Of a stretch of 64,000 nucleotides of DNA, positions 50,364-59,344 are shown piece by piece. The translations under genes and the position numbers were made by a program. Under the pieces are notes generated by a model that saw nothing but the letters and a program-made list of their open reading frames with translations, searched no databases and was not told the origin of the DNA. This DNA is from Lachnospiraceae bacterium (GTDB taxonomy: Bacteria; Bacillota; Clostridia; Lachnospirales; Lachnospiraceae), in NCBI GenBank assembly GCA_030524635.1, contig JAUNGG010000018.1:1-64000 (forward strand), given 5' to 3'. Positions within the stretch are counted from its first letter, which is position 1; every line of letters begins with the position of its first letter.

Positions 50364-51353
50364 ATGAAGATTGCAGCGTACAGCTGCCGGCCGGACGAGC
50401 TGGCATTATTTGAAAAATTTGGAAAGCAATACGGGGTGGAGCTGGTGCTGATCCCCCATACGCCAACCTTGAAAAACGCTCATATGGCAAAGGGATGCCA
50501 GGCAGTCAGTGTGGTCACCTCCCCCATTTCAGCAGAGCTTTTGGATCTCTGGCATGAGGATGGGGTCCGTGTGGTGTCCACACGGACTGTGGGCTATGAG
50601 CATGTGGATATCCAGCATGCCGCCCGGCTGGGGATCCGGGTCTCCAATGTGAGCTACACGCCTAACACGGTTGCTGAGTATACCGTGATGGCTATGCTGA
50701 TGGCAATTCGAAAGATGAAGACCATCATGACCCGGTACATGGGACAGGATTTTACCCTGAATGGAGTGCGGGGAAGGGAGCTTTGCCGGATGACGGTGGG
50801 CGTAGTGGGAACCGGACGGATCGGGGAGGCGGTGATCCGCAATTTAAGCGGCTTTGGATGCCGGATCCTAGCCTGTGACCTGCAGCGGAAGGAATCAGCA
50901 GCAGCGCTGGCGGAGTATGTGGAGCTGGAACAGATCTGGAGCTCCTGCGATCTCATCACCTTCCACACTCCGGCTACGGAAGTCACCTATCATTTGGTGA
51001 ATCGGGATACCTTATCTAAAATGAAGGACGGCGTGGTGCTGATCAACATGGCCCGAGGCTCCATTATTGATACAGATGCACTGATCGATGCCCTGGAATG
51101 TGGAAAAGCAGGTGCGGCTGCCCTGGATGTTGTGGAAAACGAGGGGAAGATCTACTACCGGGATTTTAAGGATAAGCCGGTGAGAAACCGTCAGATGGCA
51201 GTGCTCCAGGCAATGCCTAATGTAATCATGACACCTCACACTGCATTTTTTACAGATGAGGCGGTGAGCGATATGATTGCATATTCGATTCAGAGCTGCC
51301 TGGCTGGGATCAAGGGAGAAGAGGATCCCTGGCAGGTGAATGAAATAAGGTAA
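50364..51353 (+). CDS. D-isomer 2-hydroxyacid dehydrogenase (D-lactate dehydrogenase/VanH-like)
   Basis: A 329-residue NAD-dependent D-2-hydroxyacid dehydrogenase. The Rossmann motif is VGVVGTGRIGEAVIRNL and the catalytic Arg is in INMARGSIIDTDAL. The Glu lies in DVVENEGKIYY and the His in MTPHTAFFTDEAV. The pattern STRTVGYEHVDIQHAARLGI and SYTPNTVAEYTVM is typical of the D-LDH/VanH branch. It probably reduces pyruvate or a related 2-oxoacid. GAGGACAGA precedes the ATG. No vanA or vanX is nearby, so vancomycin resistance is not suggested. Confidence 0.88.
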   Translation: MKIAAYSCRPDELALFEKFGKQYGVELVLIPHTPTLKNAHMAKGCQAVSVVTSPISAELLDLWHEDGVRVVSTRTVGYEHVDIQHAARLGIRVSNVSYTPNTVAEYTVMAMLMAIRKMKTIMTRYMGQDFTLNGVRGRELCRMTVGVVGTGRIGEAVIRNLSGFGCRILACDLQRKESAAALAEYVELEQIWSSCDLITFHTPATEVTYHLVNRDTLSKMKDGVVLINMARGSIIDTDALIDALECGKAGAAALDVVENEGKIYYRDFKDKPVRNRQMAVLQAMPNVIMTPHTAFFTDEAVSDMIAYSIQSCLAGIKGEEDPWQVNEIR

Positions 51354-51376
51354 GACAAGAAGGAGAGTTAACTAAA

Positions 51377-53164
51377 ATGATTCAGGAACGTTTAAACAAG
51401 CTTCGTGAGCAGATGAAGGAGCGGGGAATGGATGCCTATCTGGTTCCTACTGCAGATTTTCACGAGTCCGAGTATGTAGGCGATTATTTTAAATGCAGAA
51501 GCTTTCTCACCGGCTTTACCGGCTCTGCCGGAACTCTGGTGGTGACGCTGGAGGATGCGGCCCTCTGGGTGGATGGAAGATATTTTGTCCAGGCCGGGGA
51601 GCAGTTAAAGGGCAGTACCGTCCGCATGATGAAGATGGGCGAGGAAGGGGTACCGGAGATCGAGGATTATATCACAGATGCAGTGCCGGAGGGCGGCTGC
51701 CTGGGATTTGACGGACGTGTAGTCAACAGCTTTACAGGAAAGAAACTGGAAAAGATGCTGGCCAGAAAGCATGCCAGCATCGCATACGGGGAAGATCTGA
51801 CCGACTTGATCTGGGAGGACCGTCCGGCTATGTCTGCGGAGCCGGTCTGGGTGCTGAAGGAGGAATTCGCCGGAAAGAGCGCAGCCGAAAAGCTGAAGGA
51901 TCTGCGGGCCGCCATGGAGAAGGAAGGCGCCACCATCCATGTGCTGACCACATTGGATGACATCGTATGGCTTTTGAACATCCGGGGCAATGATGTGGAG
52001 TGCAACCCGGTTGTCCTGTCCTATCTGGCTGTAACGAAGGATCAGGTTCTTTTGTTTATCAATCCAGCAGTATTGGATGAAGAGGTGAAGGCTTATCTGG
52101 ATGGACTTCATGTGACGGTGCGCCCTTACAATGAGATCTACCAGTATGTGGGCAGTCTGAGAGAAGAAACCGTTTTTCTGGAGGAGGAGCGGGTAAACTA
52201 TGCCATTATCCGGGGACTGGATCCCTCCAATCAGGTGATCAGCAAACTGAATCCTACCGTTCTTGCCAAGGCCGTGAAGAATCCGGTTGAGATCGAAAAT
52301 ATGAAGAAGGCACATGTCAAGGACGGTGTGGTGATGGCACGATTCACCCACTGGCTGAAGAAGAATATGGGCAAGATCCCCATGGATGAGCTGTCTGTGG
52401 AGCGGAAGCTGGATGATATGCGGAGAGAAACGGAAGGAAATCTGGGGCTGAGCTTCCACACCATTTCTGCATACGGAGCCAATGCGGCAATGTGCCATTA
52501 TTCTGCTACCGAGGAGAGCAATACACCTCTTCAGGAGAAGGGCTTCTATCTGGTGGATTCCGGCGGACAGTACTATGAGGGAACTACGGATATCACCAGA
52601 ACCATTGCAGTGGGACCGCTGACCAGGGAGGAGAAGGAGCATTATACCCTGGTCCTGATCAGTATGCTGCGTCTGGCAGCCGTGAAGTTCCCATATGGCG
52701 CAAGGGGGCTGACGCTGGATTATGCAGCCCGCCAGGTGTTCTGGGAGAGAGGGCTGAACTTCAATCACGGAACCGGTCATGGTGTAGGCTATCTGTTAAA
52801 TGTTCATGAGCGTCCAGTGGGAATCCGCTGGAAAATGGTGCCGGAGCGGATGGACAGCTGTGTTCTGGAGGCTGGCATGATCACCTCCGATGAGCCTGGT
52901 ATTTACATTGAAGGAAGCCATGGCATCCGCACAGAGAACATGCTGCTTGTGGTTGAGGATGAAAAGAACGAATACGGCCAGTTCCTCCGGTTTGAGTACC
53001 TGACCTACGCACCGATCGATCTGGATGGCGTGGAGAAGTCGCTGATGACAGAGCGGGATGTGGAGCTTTTAAATGCGTACCACAGGGCAGTATATGAGAA
53101 GCTGTCTCCTTATCTGGATGGTGAAGAGAAGGAATGGCTGAAGGAAGCAACCAGAGCGATCTGA
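51377..53164 (+). CDS. Xaa-Pro aminopeptidase (M24B)
   Basis: A 595-residue creatinase-fold metallopeptidase removing N-terminal residues before proline. Two N-terminal creatinase-like domains (MDAYLVPTADFHESEYVGDY; TLDDIVWLLNIRGNDVECNP) precede the pita-bread catalytic domain. The metal ligands are in YLVDSGGQYYEGTTDITRTI (two Asp), NHGTGHGVGYLLNVHERP (His) and MITSDEPGIYIEGSHGIRTE (Glu). The three-domain length matches the large eukaryote-like aminopeptidase P form found in many gut bacteria. AAGGAGAG precedes the ATG. A strong terminator follows. Confidence 0.93.
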   Translation: MIQERLNKLREQMKERGMDAYLVPTADFHESEYVGDYFKCRSFLTGFTGSAGTLVVTLEDAALWVDGRYFVQAGEQLKGSTVRMMKMGEEGVPEIEDYITDAVPEGGCLGFDGRVVNSFTGKKLEKMLARKHASIAYGEDLTDLIWEDRPAMSAEPVWVLKEEFAGKSAAEKLKDLRAAMEKEGATIHVLTTLDDIVWLLNIRGNDVECNPVVLSYLAVTKDQVLLFINPAVLDEEVKAYLDGLHVTVRPYNEIYQYVGSLREETVFLEEERVNYAIIRGLDPSNQVISKLNPTVLAKAVKNPVEIENMKKAHVKDGVVMARFTHWLKKNMGKIPMDELSVERKLDDMRRETEGNLGLSFHTISAYGANAAMCHYSATEESNTPLQEKGFYLVDSGGQYYEGTTDITRTIAVGPLTREEKEHYTLVLISMLRLAAVKFPYGARGLTLDYAARQVFWERGLNFNHGTGHGVGYLLNVHERPVGIRWKMVPERMDSCVLEAGMITSDEPGIYIEGSHGIRTENMLLVVEDEKNEYGQFLRFEYLTYAPIDLDGVEKSLMTERDVELLNAYHRAVYEKLSPYLDGEEKEWLKEATRAI

Positions 53165-53240
53165 CATGGAGCTGCACATCACAGCGAGGATGCCGGACTG
53201 CTGCGTTTTTCCAGGTGATTGTGTGTGCTGCAATGACAAA

Positions 53241-53287
53241 GGCCGGAAGCTGCAAGGGAATTTCCCAGGGAGCAGCTTCCGGCTTTT
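53241..53287 (+). terminator. Terminator of the Xaa-Pro aminopeptidase gene
   Basis: Perfect 12-bp stem GCCGGAAGCTGC/GCAGCTTCCGGC, then T5. Confidence 0.93.
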
Positions 53288-53331
53288 TGAACGCAGGGCT
53301 TTCGAATATCTGCTTGCACCGTGCTTTGTTT

Positions 53332-53979
53332 TTATTCTTCTGACGGCAGGTCCACCAGCAGATAAGAGTGCTGGACGGCCGGAAGGAAATGCTCCAGGAT
53401 ATCCGAGGTTTTGATGCGGAGACTGGAGGTGTTGATGCAGGGATGGCAGCCGATGTAGGGATGACCTTCGATCACGTCCTTGTCGATAATCAGCTGCACC
53501 TGATTTTCCTTATCATTCATCAGGCCCAGGATACTGACAGAGCCTGGGGTGATGTCAAGAAAACGCTCCATATATTCCGGCCCGGCAAAGGAGAGGCGGG
53601 CGCTGCCGATCTGCTTGGACAGATCCTTTGTCTTAAATTTTTTTGTTCCTGGCATCAGAAGCAGGTAAAATTTCGTTTTCTGAGCATTGGTCAGAAACAG
53701 ATTCTTGCAGATTTCAATGCCCAGAAGCTTGTCCACCTGGTGGCAGGCTTCAATGGTTGGCATGGCGTCATGGTCCAGCCTTTTGTAGGGGATCTGGAGC
53801 TGGTCAAGAAGATCGTAAGTGCGGATCTCTTTGTTGAAACGACCGCTGCAGTCAGAGGGGCGGCCTTCGTAGAGGGTGGGGTCGATGTAGTAATCCTGGG
53901 CAGCCAAAGAATCTTGGGTAGCCGAAGCGTCCGGGGCAGATGCCGGAGCGGATGATGCGGATAACTGAGATGGTTCCAT
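53332..53979 (-). CDS. YbaK/ProX-type prolyl-tRNA editing deacylase
   Basis: A 215-residue protein. The first 45 or so residues are a Ser/Ala/Asp-rich, probably disordered leader. The remainder (from RTYDLLDQLQIPYKRLDHDA) is a YbaK/ProRS-associated domain: HQVDKLLGIEICKNLFLTNA, the Lys in KTKFYLLLMPGTKKF, ARLSFAGPEYMERFLDITPG and GCHPCINTSSLRI. Such free-standing proteins clear Ala- or Cys-tRNA-Pro formed by ProRS. AGGAGG lies 8 bases before the ATG. It converges with the aminopeptidase gene. Confidence 0.88.
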   Translation of the reverse strand: MEPSQLSASSAPASAPDASATQDSLAAQDYYIDPTLYEGRPSDCSGRFNKEIRTYDLLDQLQIPYKRLDHDAMPTIEACHQVDKLLGIEICKNLFLTNAQKTKFYLLLMPGTKKFKTKDLSKQIGSARLSFAGPEYMERFLDITPGSVSILGLMNDKENQVQLIIDKDVIEGHPYIGCHPCINTSSLRIKTSDILEHFLPAVQHSYLLVDLPSEE

Positions 53980-54110
53980 GGGGATGTCCTCCTTATGTGT
54001 TATGAATACCGTCAGCGGGCGAGTGTTCCCTTGTTCACTGACGGTAAGCTATCTTTAAGTATATAAAAATGACAAAAAATTGCAAGTAAATAGGGAAAGA
54101 AAGGAAGAAA

Positions 54111-55628
54111 ATGAAGAAAGAAAAGGAAACGTTAGAGAAAGAGCTGGAGCAGTGGATTGCTGATTTTTATAAGCAAAGCGGCCAGACCAGGCCGATGGCT
54201 GGTCAGCAGGGGAGAGGCGGCCAGGTGTCTAAAAAAGGAAATAATAGCCAGGCCTCTGAGAACGGGAGAACCGGGAAAGACGGTCAGGTTTTTGAGAAAA
54301 GGAAAACCGGGAAAGATGGCCAGGTTTCTGAGAAAAAGCAAGCTGGGAGAGGCAGCCAGGTTTTCGAAAAGGAAAAATCTGAAAAAAGCAGTCAAATGCC
54401 TGAGAAAGGGAAACTTGGAAAAGGCGGTCAGGCATCTGAGAAGCAAGGACAGAGAAAAGCCGCCTCAAAATCCGGAAATCCCTGTCCGGTTGCCGATCGC
54501 TGCGGCGGATGCCAGCTCCTCCATCTTCCTTATGACAAGCAGCTGAAGCAGAAACAGGAATTGATTGAAAGTCTGCTGAAGGGGATCTGCCCAGTTCATC
54601 CCATCATTGGAATGGAAAATCCGTGGCATTACCGGAACAAGGTTCATGCCGTATTTGATCATGACAAAAAGGGAAATCCCATATCCGGTGTGTATGAGGC
54701 AGGAAGCCATCGGGTCGTTCCGGTGGAGCGCTGTCTCATCGAGGATGAGAAGGCGGATGAGATCATCGGGACGATCCGGGGGATGCTGAAATCCTTTAAG
54801 ATCCGGACCTTTGATGAGGACAGCGGCTATGGACTGCTCCGCCATGTGCTGATACGCCGAGGCTTTTCCACCGGACAGATCATGACAGTGCTGGTAACAG
54901 CATCTCCTGTTTTCCCGTCAAAAAATAATTTCGTGAAGGCGCTGCGGCAGAAGCATCCGGAGATTACCACCATTGTCCAGAATATCAATGACCGGAATAC
55001 CAGCATGGTGCTTGGCGACAAGGAAACCGTGCTGTACGGCAAGGGATATATCGAGGATACCTTGTGCGGCCGGACCTTCCGGATCTCCTCCAAATCCTTT
55101 TACCAGATCAATCCGGTGCAGACGGAGAAGCTTTATGGAAAAGCGATAGAGCTGGCTGCTTTGACTGGGAAGGAGCTGGTGATCGATGCCTATTGCGGTA
55201 TCGGTACCATTGGAATTATTGCCGCGGCAGCTGCAGGGAAGGTAATCGGTGTGGAATTGAACCAGGATGCCGTTCGGGATGCAGTAAGCAATGCAAAGGC
55301 GAACCATGTGGAAAATATTCGCTTTTACTGCAACGATGCCAGCCTGTTTTTATCCGAGATGGCACAGGCAGGGGAGAAGGCTGATGTGGTCATCATGGAT
55401 CCGCCCAGAAGCGGAAGTACAGAAGTGTTTATGAAATCGGTAAAGGAGCTGGGACCGTCTAAGGTGGTTTATATTTCCTGCGGACCTCAGTCGCTGGCAC
55501 GGGATTTAAAAAACTTTAAGACGCTTGGTTATCAGGCGAAGGAAGCCTGGCCCTTTGATCTGTTCCCAGGGACAAAAGAGCATGTGGAGACTGTGGTGCT
55601 GCTGACCCGCAATAAAGCAGAGGGTTAA
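54111..55628 (+). CDS. TrmA/RumA-family RNA m5U methyltransferase with N-terminal tandem repeat
   Basis: A 505-residue SAM-dependent uracil-5 methyltransferase of the RlmCD/RlmD type, modifying 23S rRNA. After a short helical start (1-30) comes a Lys/Gly/Gln/Glu-rich repeat (about 38-118), then the iron-sulfur cysteines in CPVADRCGGCQLLHL (Cys125, 131, 134 and one later). The SAM site is VIDAYCGIGTIGIIAAAAAG, the MDPPRSGS loop follows, and the catalytic Cys is in VVYISCGPQSLARDLKNF. The usual TRAM domain at the N-terminus is absent; the repeat stands in its place. GAAAGGAAGAAA precedes the ATG. Confidence 0.92.
   Translation: MKKEKETLEKELEQWIADFYKQSGQTRPMAGQQGRGGQVSKKGNNSQASENGRTGKDGQVFEKRKTGKDGQVSEKKQAGRGSQVFEKEKSEKSSQMPEKGKLGKGGQASEKQGQRKAASKSGNPCPVADRCGGCQLLHLPYDKQLKQKQELIESLLKGICPVHPIIGMENPWHYRNKVHAVFDHDKKGNPISGVYEAGSHRVVPVERCLIEDEKADEIIGTIRGMLKSFKIRTFDEDSGYGLLRHVLIRRGFSTGQIMTVLVTASPVFPSKNNFVKALRQKHPEITTIVQNINDRNTSMVLGDKETVLYGKGYIEDTLCGRTFRISSKSFYQINPVQTEKLYGKAIELAALTGKELVIDAYCGIGTIGIIAAAAAGKVIGVELNQDAVRDAVSNAKANHVENIRFYCNDASLFLSEMAQAGEKADVVIMDPPRSGSTEVFMKSVKELGPSKVVYISCGPQSLARDLKNFKTLGYQAKEAWPFDLFPGTKEHVETVVLLTRNKAEG
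54249..54464 (+). repeat. Six 36-bp (12-residue) tandem repeats in the RNA methyltransferase gene
   Basis: Units start with Gln at residues 47, 59, 71, 83, 95 and 107, for example QVFEKRKTGKDG and QVSEKKQAGRGS. The period is 12 residues throughout; a shorter degenerate unit precedes at residue 38. Confidence 0.88.
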
Positions 55629-55679
55629 AAAGACCCCTCCGCTTTCCCAAAAGCAAAGGGGAAAGGGGAGGGGCTTTTT
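55627..55679 (+). terminator. Terminator after the RNA methyltransferase gene
   Basis: AAAGACCCCTCC with GCTTTCCC pairs with GGGAAAG and GGGAGGGGCTTTT, then T; it may act for both convergent genes. Confidence 0.85.
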
Positions 55680-55729
55680 ACGCCTTCATCCAGGAAAAGG
55701 ATTTCTTCCCATTCAGGCATTCCCTGCTG

Positions 55730-56032
55730 TTACTGGTCAGCTGTTTCAGAAGCTGTCAGCAGTTTAGGATTTTGAGCCTCTAGTTTCGCCAGTCGTTCTC
55801 CCTCCAGCTGATCTCTCCACTCTACCAGGGATGGGTCTGGGATGATTTCCATGATATGCTCAACAGGGCAATCCAGGATGGTGCACAAAACCTCGATGGT
55901 ATGGGTGGACACATACATGTTCTTTTTCAGCCTGCCGATCTGTCCGGCGCTGATCTCATAATATTTAATGAGTCGGTATTGGCTGATGTTCTTCTGCCGC
56001 ATTGTTTCCCATAAACGTTGATAGGATACCAT
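55730..56032 (-). CDS. XRE-family transcriptional regulator
   Basis: A 100-residue protein with a Cro/CI-type helix-turn-helix covering residues 1-65 (LWETMRQKNISQYRLIKYYE, ISAGQIGRLKKNMYVSTHT, IEVLCTILDCPVEHIME) and a charged tail of about 35 residues. The ATG at 56032 follows AGGAGG at a 9-base spacing. It is a single gene; targets are unknown. Similar small XRE proteins are often chromosomal one-domain regulators in this group. Confidence 0.88.
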   Translation of the reverse strand: MVSYQRLWETMRQKNISQYRLIKYYEISAGQIGRLKKNMYVSTHTIEVLCTILDCPVEHIMEIIPDPSLVEWRDQLEGERLAKLEAQNPKLLTASETADQ

Positions 56033-56293
56033 TGTTCTCACCTCCTGATTTCATTTAAGACCCTTATCCGTAAAATGCATATTATCCATAATTGGATAAT
56101 GTATCCCAGGGAGAAGATGGAAATGGAGGGCAAGAGCAGAGGATAGGAACAAATAACAGAGGGGCTGGAATTATCAAACCTGCTATGGTAGGATAGAGAA
56201 TGAGAAGATGCTGCGAAAGGGAAAGCAAGCGGTAACTGTCCGGTACAGAATACCTTACAGCTGCCGGCAAAATACAGAAATGGAGGAATGATC

Positions 56294-57469
56294 ATGAAGG
56301 AGACACAGCTTCACGACTATGAAGCATTTGTGGAGGAGCATAAAGAAGAAACCATAGAGTTGTTAAAGCAATGGGCATCCATTCCGGCGCCGTCCCACCA
56401 GGAGGAGCAGAAGGCACTGGCGGTCAGAGACTGGCTCAGGGTTCAGGGAGCTGGCACCGCATTCATCGATGAGGCGGGAAATGTGGTATTTGAGATGGGA
56501 TGCGAGGACGCCGAAAAGGTGATCCTGTTTATGGCACATCTGGATGTGGTGTTCCCGGACACAGAGCCATTTGTGATCCGGGAAGAGGATGGAAAGCTGT
56601 TCGCACCTGGAATTGGGGATGATACGGCGAATCTGGTACAGCTTATGATGACAGTAAAGTATATTCTGACCCGGGGCCTGAAGCCGCCTAAGGGGCTGGG
56701 ACTTGTTTTTGCGGCCAATACCTGTGAGGAGGGACTGGGAAATCTGAAGGGAAGCCGTTATCTCTGCACCAAATGGGGAAGCAGGATTGCAGCCTTCCTT
56801 TCCCTGGACGGTTACACCGGCTGGATTGTGACGAAGGCGGTAGGTTCCCAGCGGTATGAGATCACTGTGGGGACGGAGGGCGGCCACTCCTATTCTGCTT
56901 TTGGAAATCCAAATGCCATTCACATTCTCTCCGGCATAATCCAGCAGCTGTATTCGGTGCGCCTGCCAAAGGAAGCCAAAACCACCTACAATGTGGGAAC
57001 CATAGAGGGCGGCACCACCATTAATTCCATTGCGCAGAAGGCATCCATGACATACGAATTCCGCTCGGAGTCCCATGAATGCCTGCATAAAATGGAGGAG
57101 TTTTTAAACAGTGTCATTCAGTCTGCGCAGAAGGCGGGCTGGGATGTGGAACTGACCACCCTGGGAATCCGGCCATGCAATCAGGGGGTAGATGAGGCAA
57201 GGCTGGAGGCGCTTTCCCTCTGCTGCCAGAAGGTGCTGGAGCGGTATGAAACGGCAGCGCCGAAGACGAAAGCCAGTTCCACCGATGCCAATATTCCGCT
57301 TTCCATGGGAATCCCGGCCTGCACCGTTGGCTGTGTAAAAGGCGGCGGCGCGCACACCAGAGAGGAATGGATCTGGATCGACAGCATGGTGCCGGGGCAG
57401 AAGGCGGCGCTGGGAATGATTCTTTCTATTATATATGATGGATATGGAGATCCTGGGGTTACCAGATGA
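56294..57469 (+). CDS. M20-family metallopeptidase/deacylase
   Basis: A 391-residue co-catalytic zinc enzyme. Metal-binding motifs are LFMAHLDVVFPDTEP (His and Asp), GIGDDTANLVQLMM (bridging Asp), NTCEEGLGNLKGSRY (general base Glu plus ligand Glu) and LDGYTGWI. A dimerisation domain (VGSQRYEITVGTEGGHSYSA) is inserted in the middle. KGGGAHTREEWIWIDSM near the end carries the last ligand His. Family members cleave di- and tripeptides or N-acyl amino acids; substrate not known. The ATG at 56294 has GGAGG 7 bases upstream. Confidence 0.88.
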   Translation: MKETQLHDYEAFVEEHKEETIELLKQWASIPAPSHQEEQKALAVRDWLRVQGAGTAFIDEAGNVVFEMGCEDAEKVILFMAHLDVVFPDTEPFVIREEDGKLFAPGIGDDTANLVQLMMTVKYILTRGLKPPKGLGLVFAANTCEEGLGNLKGSRYLCTKWGSRIAAFLSLDGYTGWIVTKAVGSQRYEITVGTEGGHSYSAFGNPNAIHILSGIIQQLYSVRLPKEAKTTYNVGTIEGGTTINSIAQKASMTYEFRSESHECLHKMEEFLNSVIQSAQKAGWDVELTTLGIRPCNQGVDEARLEALSLCCQKVLERYETAAPKTKASSTDANIPLSMGIPACTVGCVKGGGAHTREEWIWIDSMVPGQKAALGMILSIIYDGYGDPGVTR

Positions 57470-57546
57470 TTCAGAAAACGTCCGCTTTACAGCCATTCCG
57501 GATTATGGTAAGATAACTGAGAAAGTATTGAAATATAGTGAAAAAT

Positions 57547-57575
57547 CGTAACTGTGAAGGTACTGAACCGTTACG
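57547..57575 (+). repeat. 29-bp palindromic repeat (family A)
   Basis: CGTAACTGTGAAGGTACTG then AACCGTTACG. It differs from the 23753 copy at only two positions and lies 54 bases before the pyrF start. Confidence 0.75.
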
Positions 57576-57628
57576 AAAATCAAAAGCAGCCGGTTGAAAT
57601 CAGCAGACGGCTGTATAAGGAGGATACT

Positions 57629-58546
57629 ATGATTAAGCAGTTAATGGACAAGATTGAAAAGACAAAGGCACCGATCTGCGTAGGACTGGACCCGATGCTG
57701 AGTTATATCCCGGAGCATGTTGTTGCCAGATCTTTTGAGCAGTATGGGGAGACTCTGGAAGGCGCAGCCGATGCGATCTGGCAGTTTAATAAGGAGATTA
57801 TCGACTGTACCTGGGATCTGATTCCATCTGTAAAGCCTCAGATCGCAATGTATGAGCAGTTCGGCATCGAGGGTCTGAAGGTTTATAAAAAGACGGTAGA
57901 TTACTGCCAGGAGAAGGGACTGATCGTGATCGGTGATGCAAAGAGAGGCGATATCGGCTCTACCTCTGCAGCATACGCCGCCGGACACATCGGCAAGGTG
58001 CAGGTGGGAAGCAAGACCTACTCCGGCTTTGACACCGATTTCCTGACCGTTAATCCTTACCTGGGAACAGACGGAGTAAAGCCTTTTGTAGATGTGTGCA
58101 AGACCAATGACAAGGGTCTGTTCATTCTGGTAAAGACCTCCAATCCATCCAGCGGCGAGTTCCAGGATAAGCTGATTGACGGCAAGCCATTATACGAGCT
58201 GGTTGCCGAGAAGGTAGTAGAGTGGGGCAGCGACTGCATGGACGGCGATTACAGCAATGTTGGCGCTGTTGTGGGCGCAACCTACCCGGAGATGAGCCGC
58301 ATTTTAAGAAAGCTGATGCCTCACACCTATTTCCTGGTGCCAGGCTACGGCGCACAGGGCGGTACCGCAGAGGATCTGAAGTACTGCTTCAATGAGGACG
58401 GCTTCGGCGCAGTGGTAAATTCTTCCAGAGGAATTATCGCAGCCTACAAGAAGGACACATATGCCAAGTTCGGTCCGGAGCATTTCGGTGAGGCTTCCAG
58501 ACAGGCTGTGATCGATATGGCTGCAGACATCAATCGTGTACTGTAA
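57629..58546 (+). CDS. pyrF: Orotidine 5'-phosphate decarboxylase
   Basis: A 305-residue enzyme converting OMP to UMP. It is of the long PyrF subfamily (KAPICVGLDPMLSYIPEHV; GLIVIGDAKRGDIGSTSAAY with the catalytic Lys/Asp set; FLVPGYGAQGGTAEDLKYCF). The ATG at 57629 follows AAGGAGGATACT; the longer frame from 57554 crosses the family A repeat and is rejected. It is the first gene of a pyrF-pyrK-pyrD-pyrE run; the carbamoyl-phosphate and aspartate transcarbamoylase steps must be encoded elsewhere. No PyrR binding leader was recognised. Confidence 0.96.
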   Translation: MIKQLMDKIEKTKAPICVGLDPMLSYIPEHVVARSFEQYGETLEGAADAIWQFNKEIIDCTWDLIPSVKPQIAMYEQFGIEGLKVYKKTVDYCQEKGLIVIGDAKRGDIGSTSAAYAAGHIGKVQVGSKTYSGFDTDFLTVNPYLGTDGVKPFVDVCKTNDKGLFILVKTSNPSSGEFQDKLIDGKPLYELVAEKVVEWGSDCMDGDYSNVGAVVGATYPEMSRILRKLMPHTYFLVPGYGAQGGTAEDLKYCFNEDGFGAVVNSSRGIIAAYKKDTYAKFGPEHFGEASRQAVIDMAADINRVL

Positions 58547-58567
58547 GAGATACAGGAGGCGGCAAAC

Positions 58568-59344
58568 ATGGCAAAAGTAAAAGAGACTGCATCTGTCATC
58601 AGCCAGGAGATGCTGGCAGAGGGCATTTACAGCATGTGGATTCATACAGAAGCGATCGCGTCCCAGGCAGTGCCGGGACAGTTTATCGATCTCTATACAA
58701 AGGACGGCTCCAAGCTGCTCCCAAGGCCCATCAGCCTGTGTGAGATCGACCGGGAAGGCGGAAGGCTCCGCATCGTATACCGGGTAGCGGGAGCCGGAAC
58801 CGAGGAATTTTCCCATTACCAGGCAGGCGATCCGGTGGATATCCTGGGTCCTCTGGGCAATGGCTTTCCCCTTGAGGAAGCAGAGGGGAAGCGGGTATTT
58901 TTGATCGGAGGCGGCATCGGAGTTCCGCCTATGCTGGAGACGGCAAAGCAGTTAAAAGGCGAGAAGCAGATGATTCTGGGCTACCGGGACAGTCAGATGT
59001 TTTTGAAAAATGAATTTGAAGCCTGCGGTCCTGTTGCGGTGGCAACGGAGGACGGCAGCGCAGGAACCAGGGGAAATGTGCTGGACGCCATCCGCAGTCA
59101 GGGATTGGAAGGCGATCTGATCTTTGCCTGCGGCCCCACCCCTATGCTTCGGGCATTGAAGGCATATGCAGCAGAGAAGGGCATGGAGTGCTTCCTCTCC
59201 CTGGAGGAGAAGATGGCATGCGGCATCGGCGCCTGTCTGGCATGTGTGTGCCAGTCGAAGGAAGTGGATGACCATTCCCACGTCCACAATAAGCGGATCT
59301 GCAAGGACGGTCCGGTATTCCGCGCAGAGGAGGTGGAGCTGTGA
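58568..59344 (+). CDS. pyrK: Dihydroorotate dehydrogenase electron transfer subunit
   Basis: A 258-residue ferredoxin-reductase-like subunit that lets PyrD use NAD+. The FAD site is in LPRPISLCEIDREGGRLRIV and the NAD site in VFLIGGGIGVPPMLETAKQL. The C-terminal [2Fe-2S] Cys cluster lies in MACGIGACLACVCQSK and the later RICKDGPVF. AGGAGGCGGCAAAC precedes the ATG, 21 bases after pyrF. Its stop overlaps the pyrD start (TGATG), fitting a PyrD1B-PyrK heterotetramer. Confidence 0.95.
   Translation: MAKVKETASVISQEMLAEGIYSMWIHTEAIASQAVPGQFIDLYTKDGSKLLPRPISLCEIDREGGRLRIVYRVAGAGTEEFSHYQAGDPVDILGPLGNGFPLEEAEGKRVFLIGGGIGVPPMLETAKQLKGEKQMILGYRDSQMFLKNEFEACGPVAVATEDGSAGTRGNVLDAIRSQGLEGDLIFACGPTPMLRALKAYAAEKGMECFLSLEEKMACGIGACLACVCQSKEVDDHSHVHNKRICKDGPVFRAEEVEL

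Noticed and set aside
50364-51353. VanH plus the VanZ-like gene as a glycopeptide resistance cluster
   Set aside because: The VanH-like dehydrogenase is next to a lipoamide dehydrogenase, the VanZ-like gene is 10 kb away, and no vanA ligase, vanX or vanRS is present.
51605-52780. 391-codon minus-strand frame inside the Xaa-Pro aminopeptidase gene
   Set aside because: The sense strand has a complete, motif-bearing peptidase; the antisense frame has no recognisable domain.
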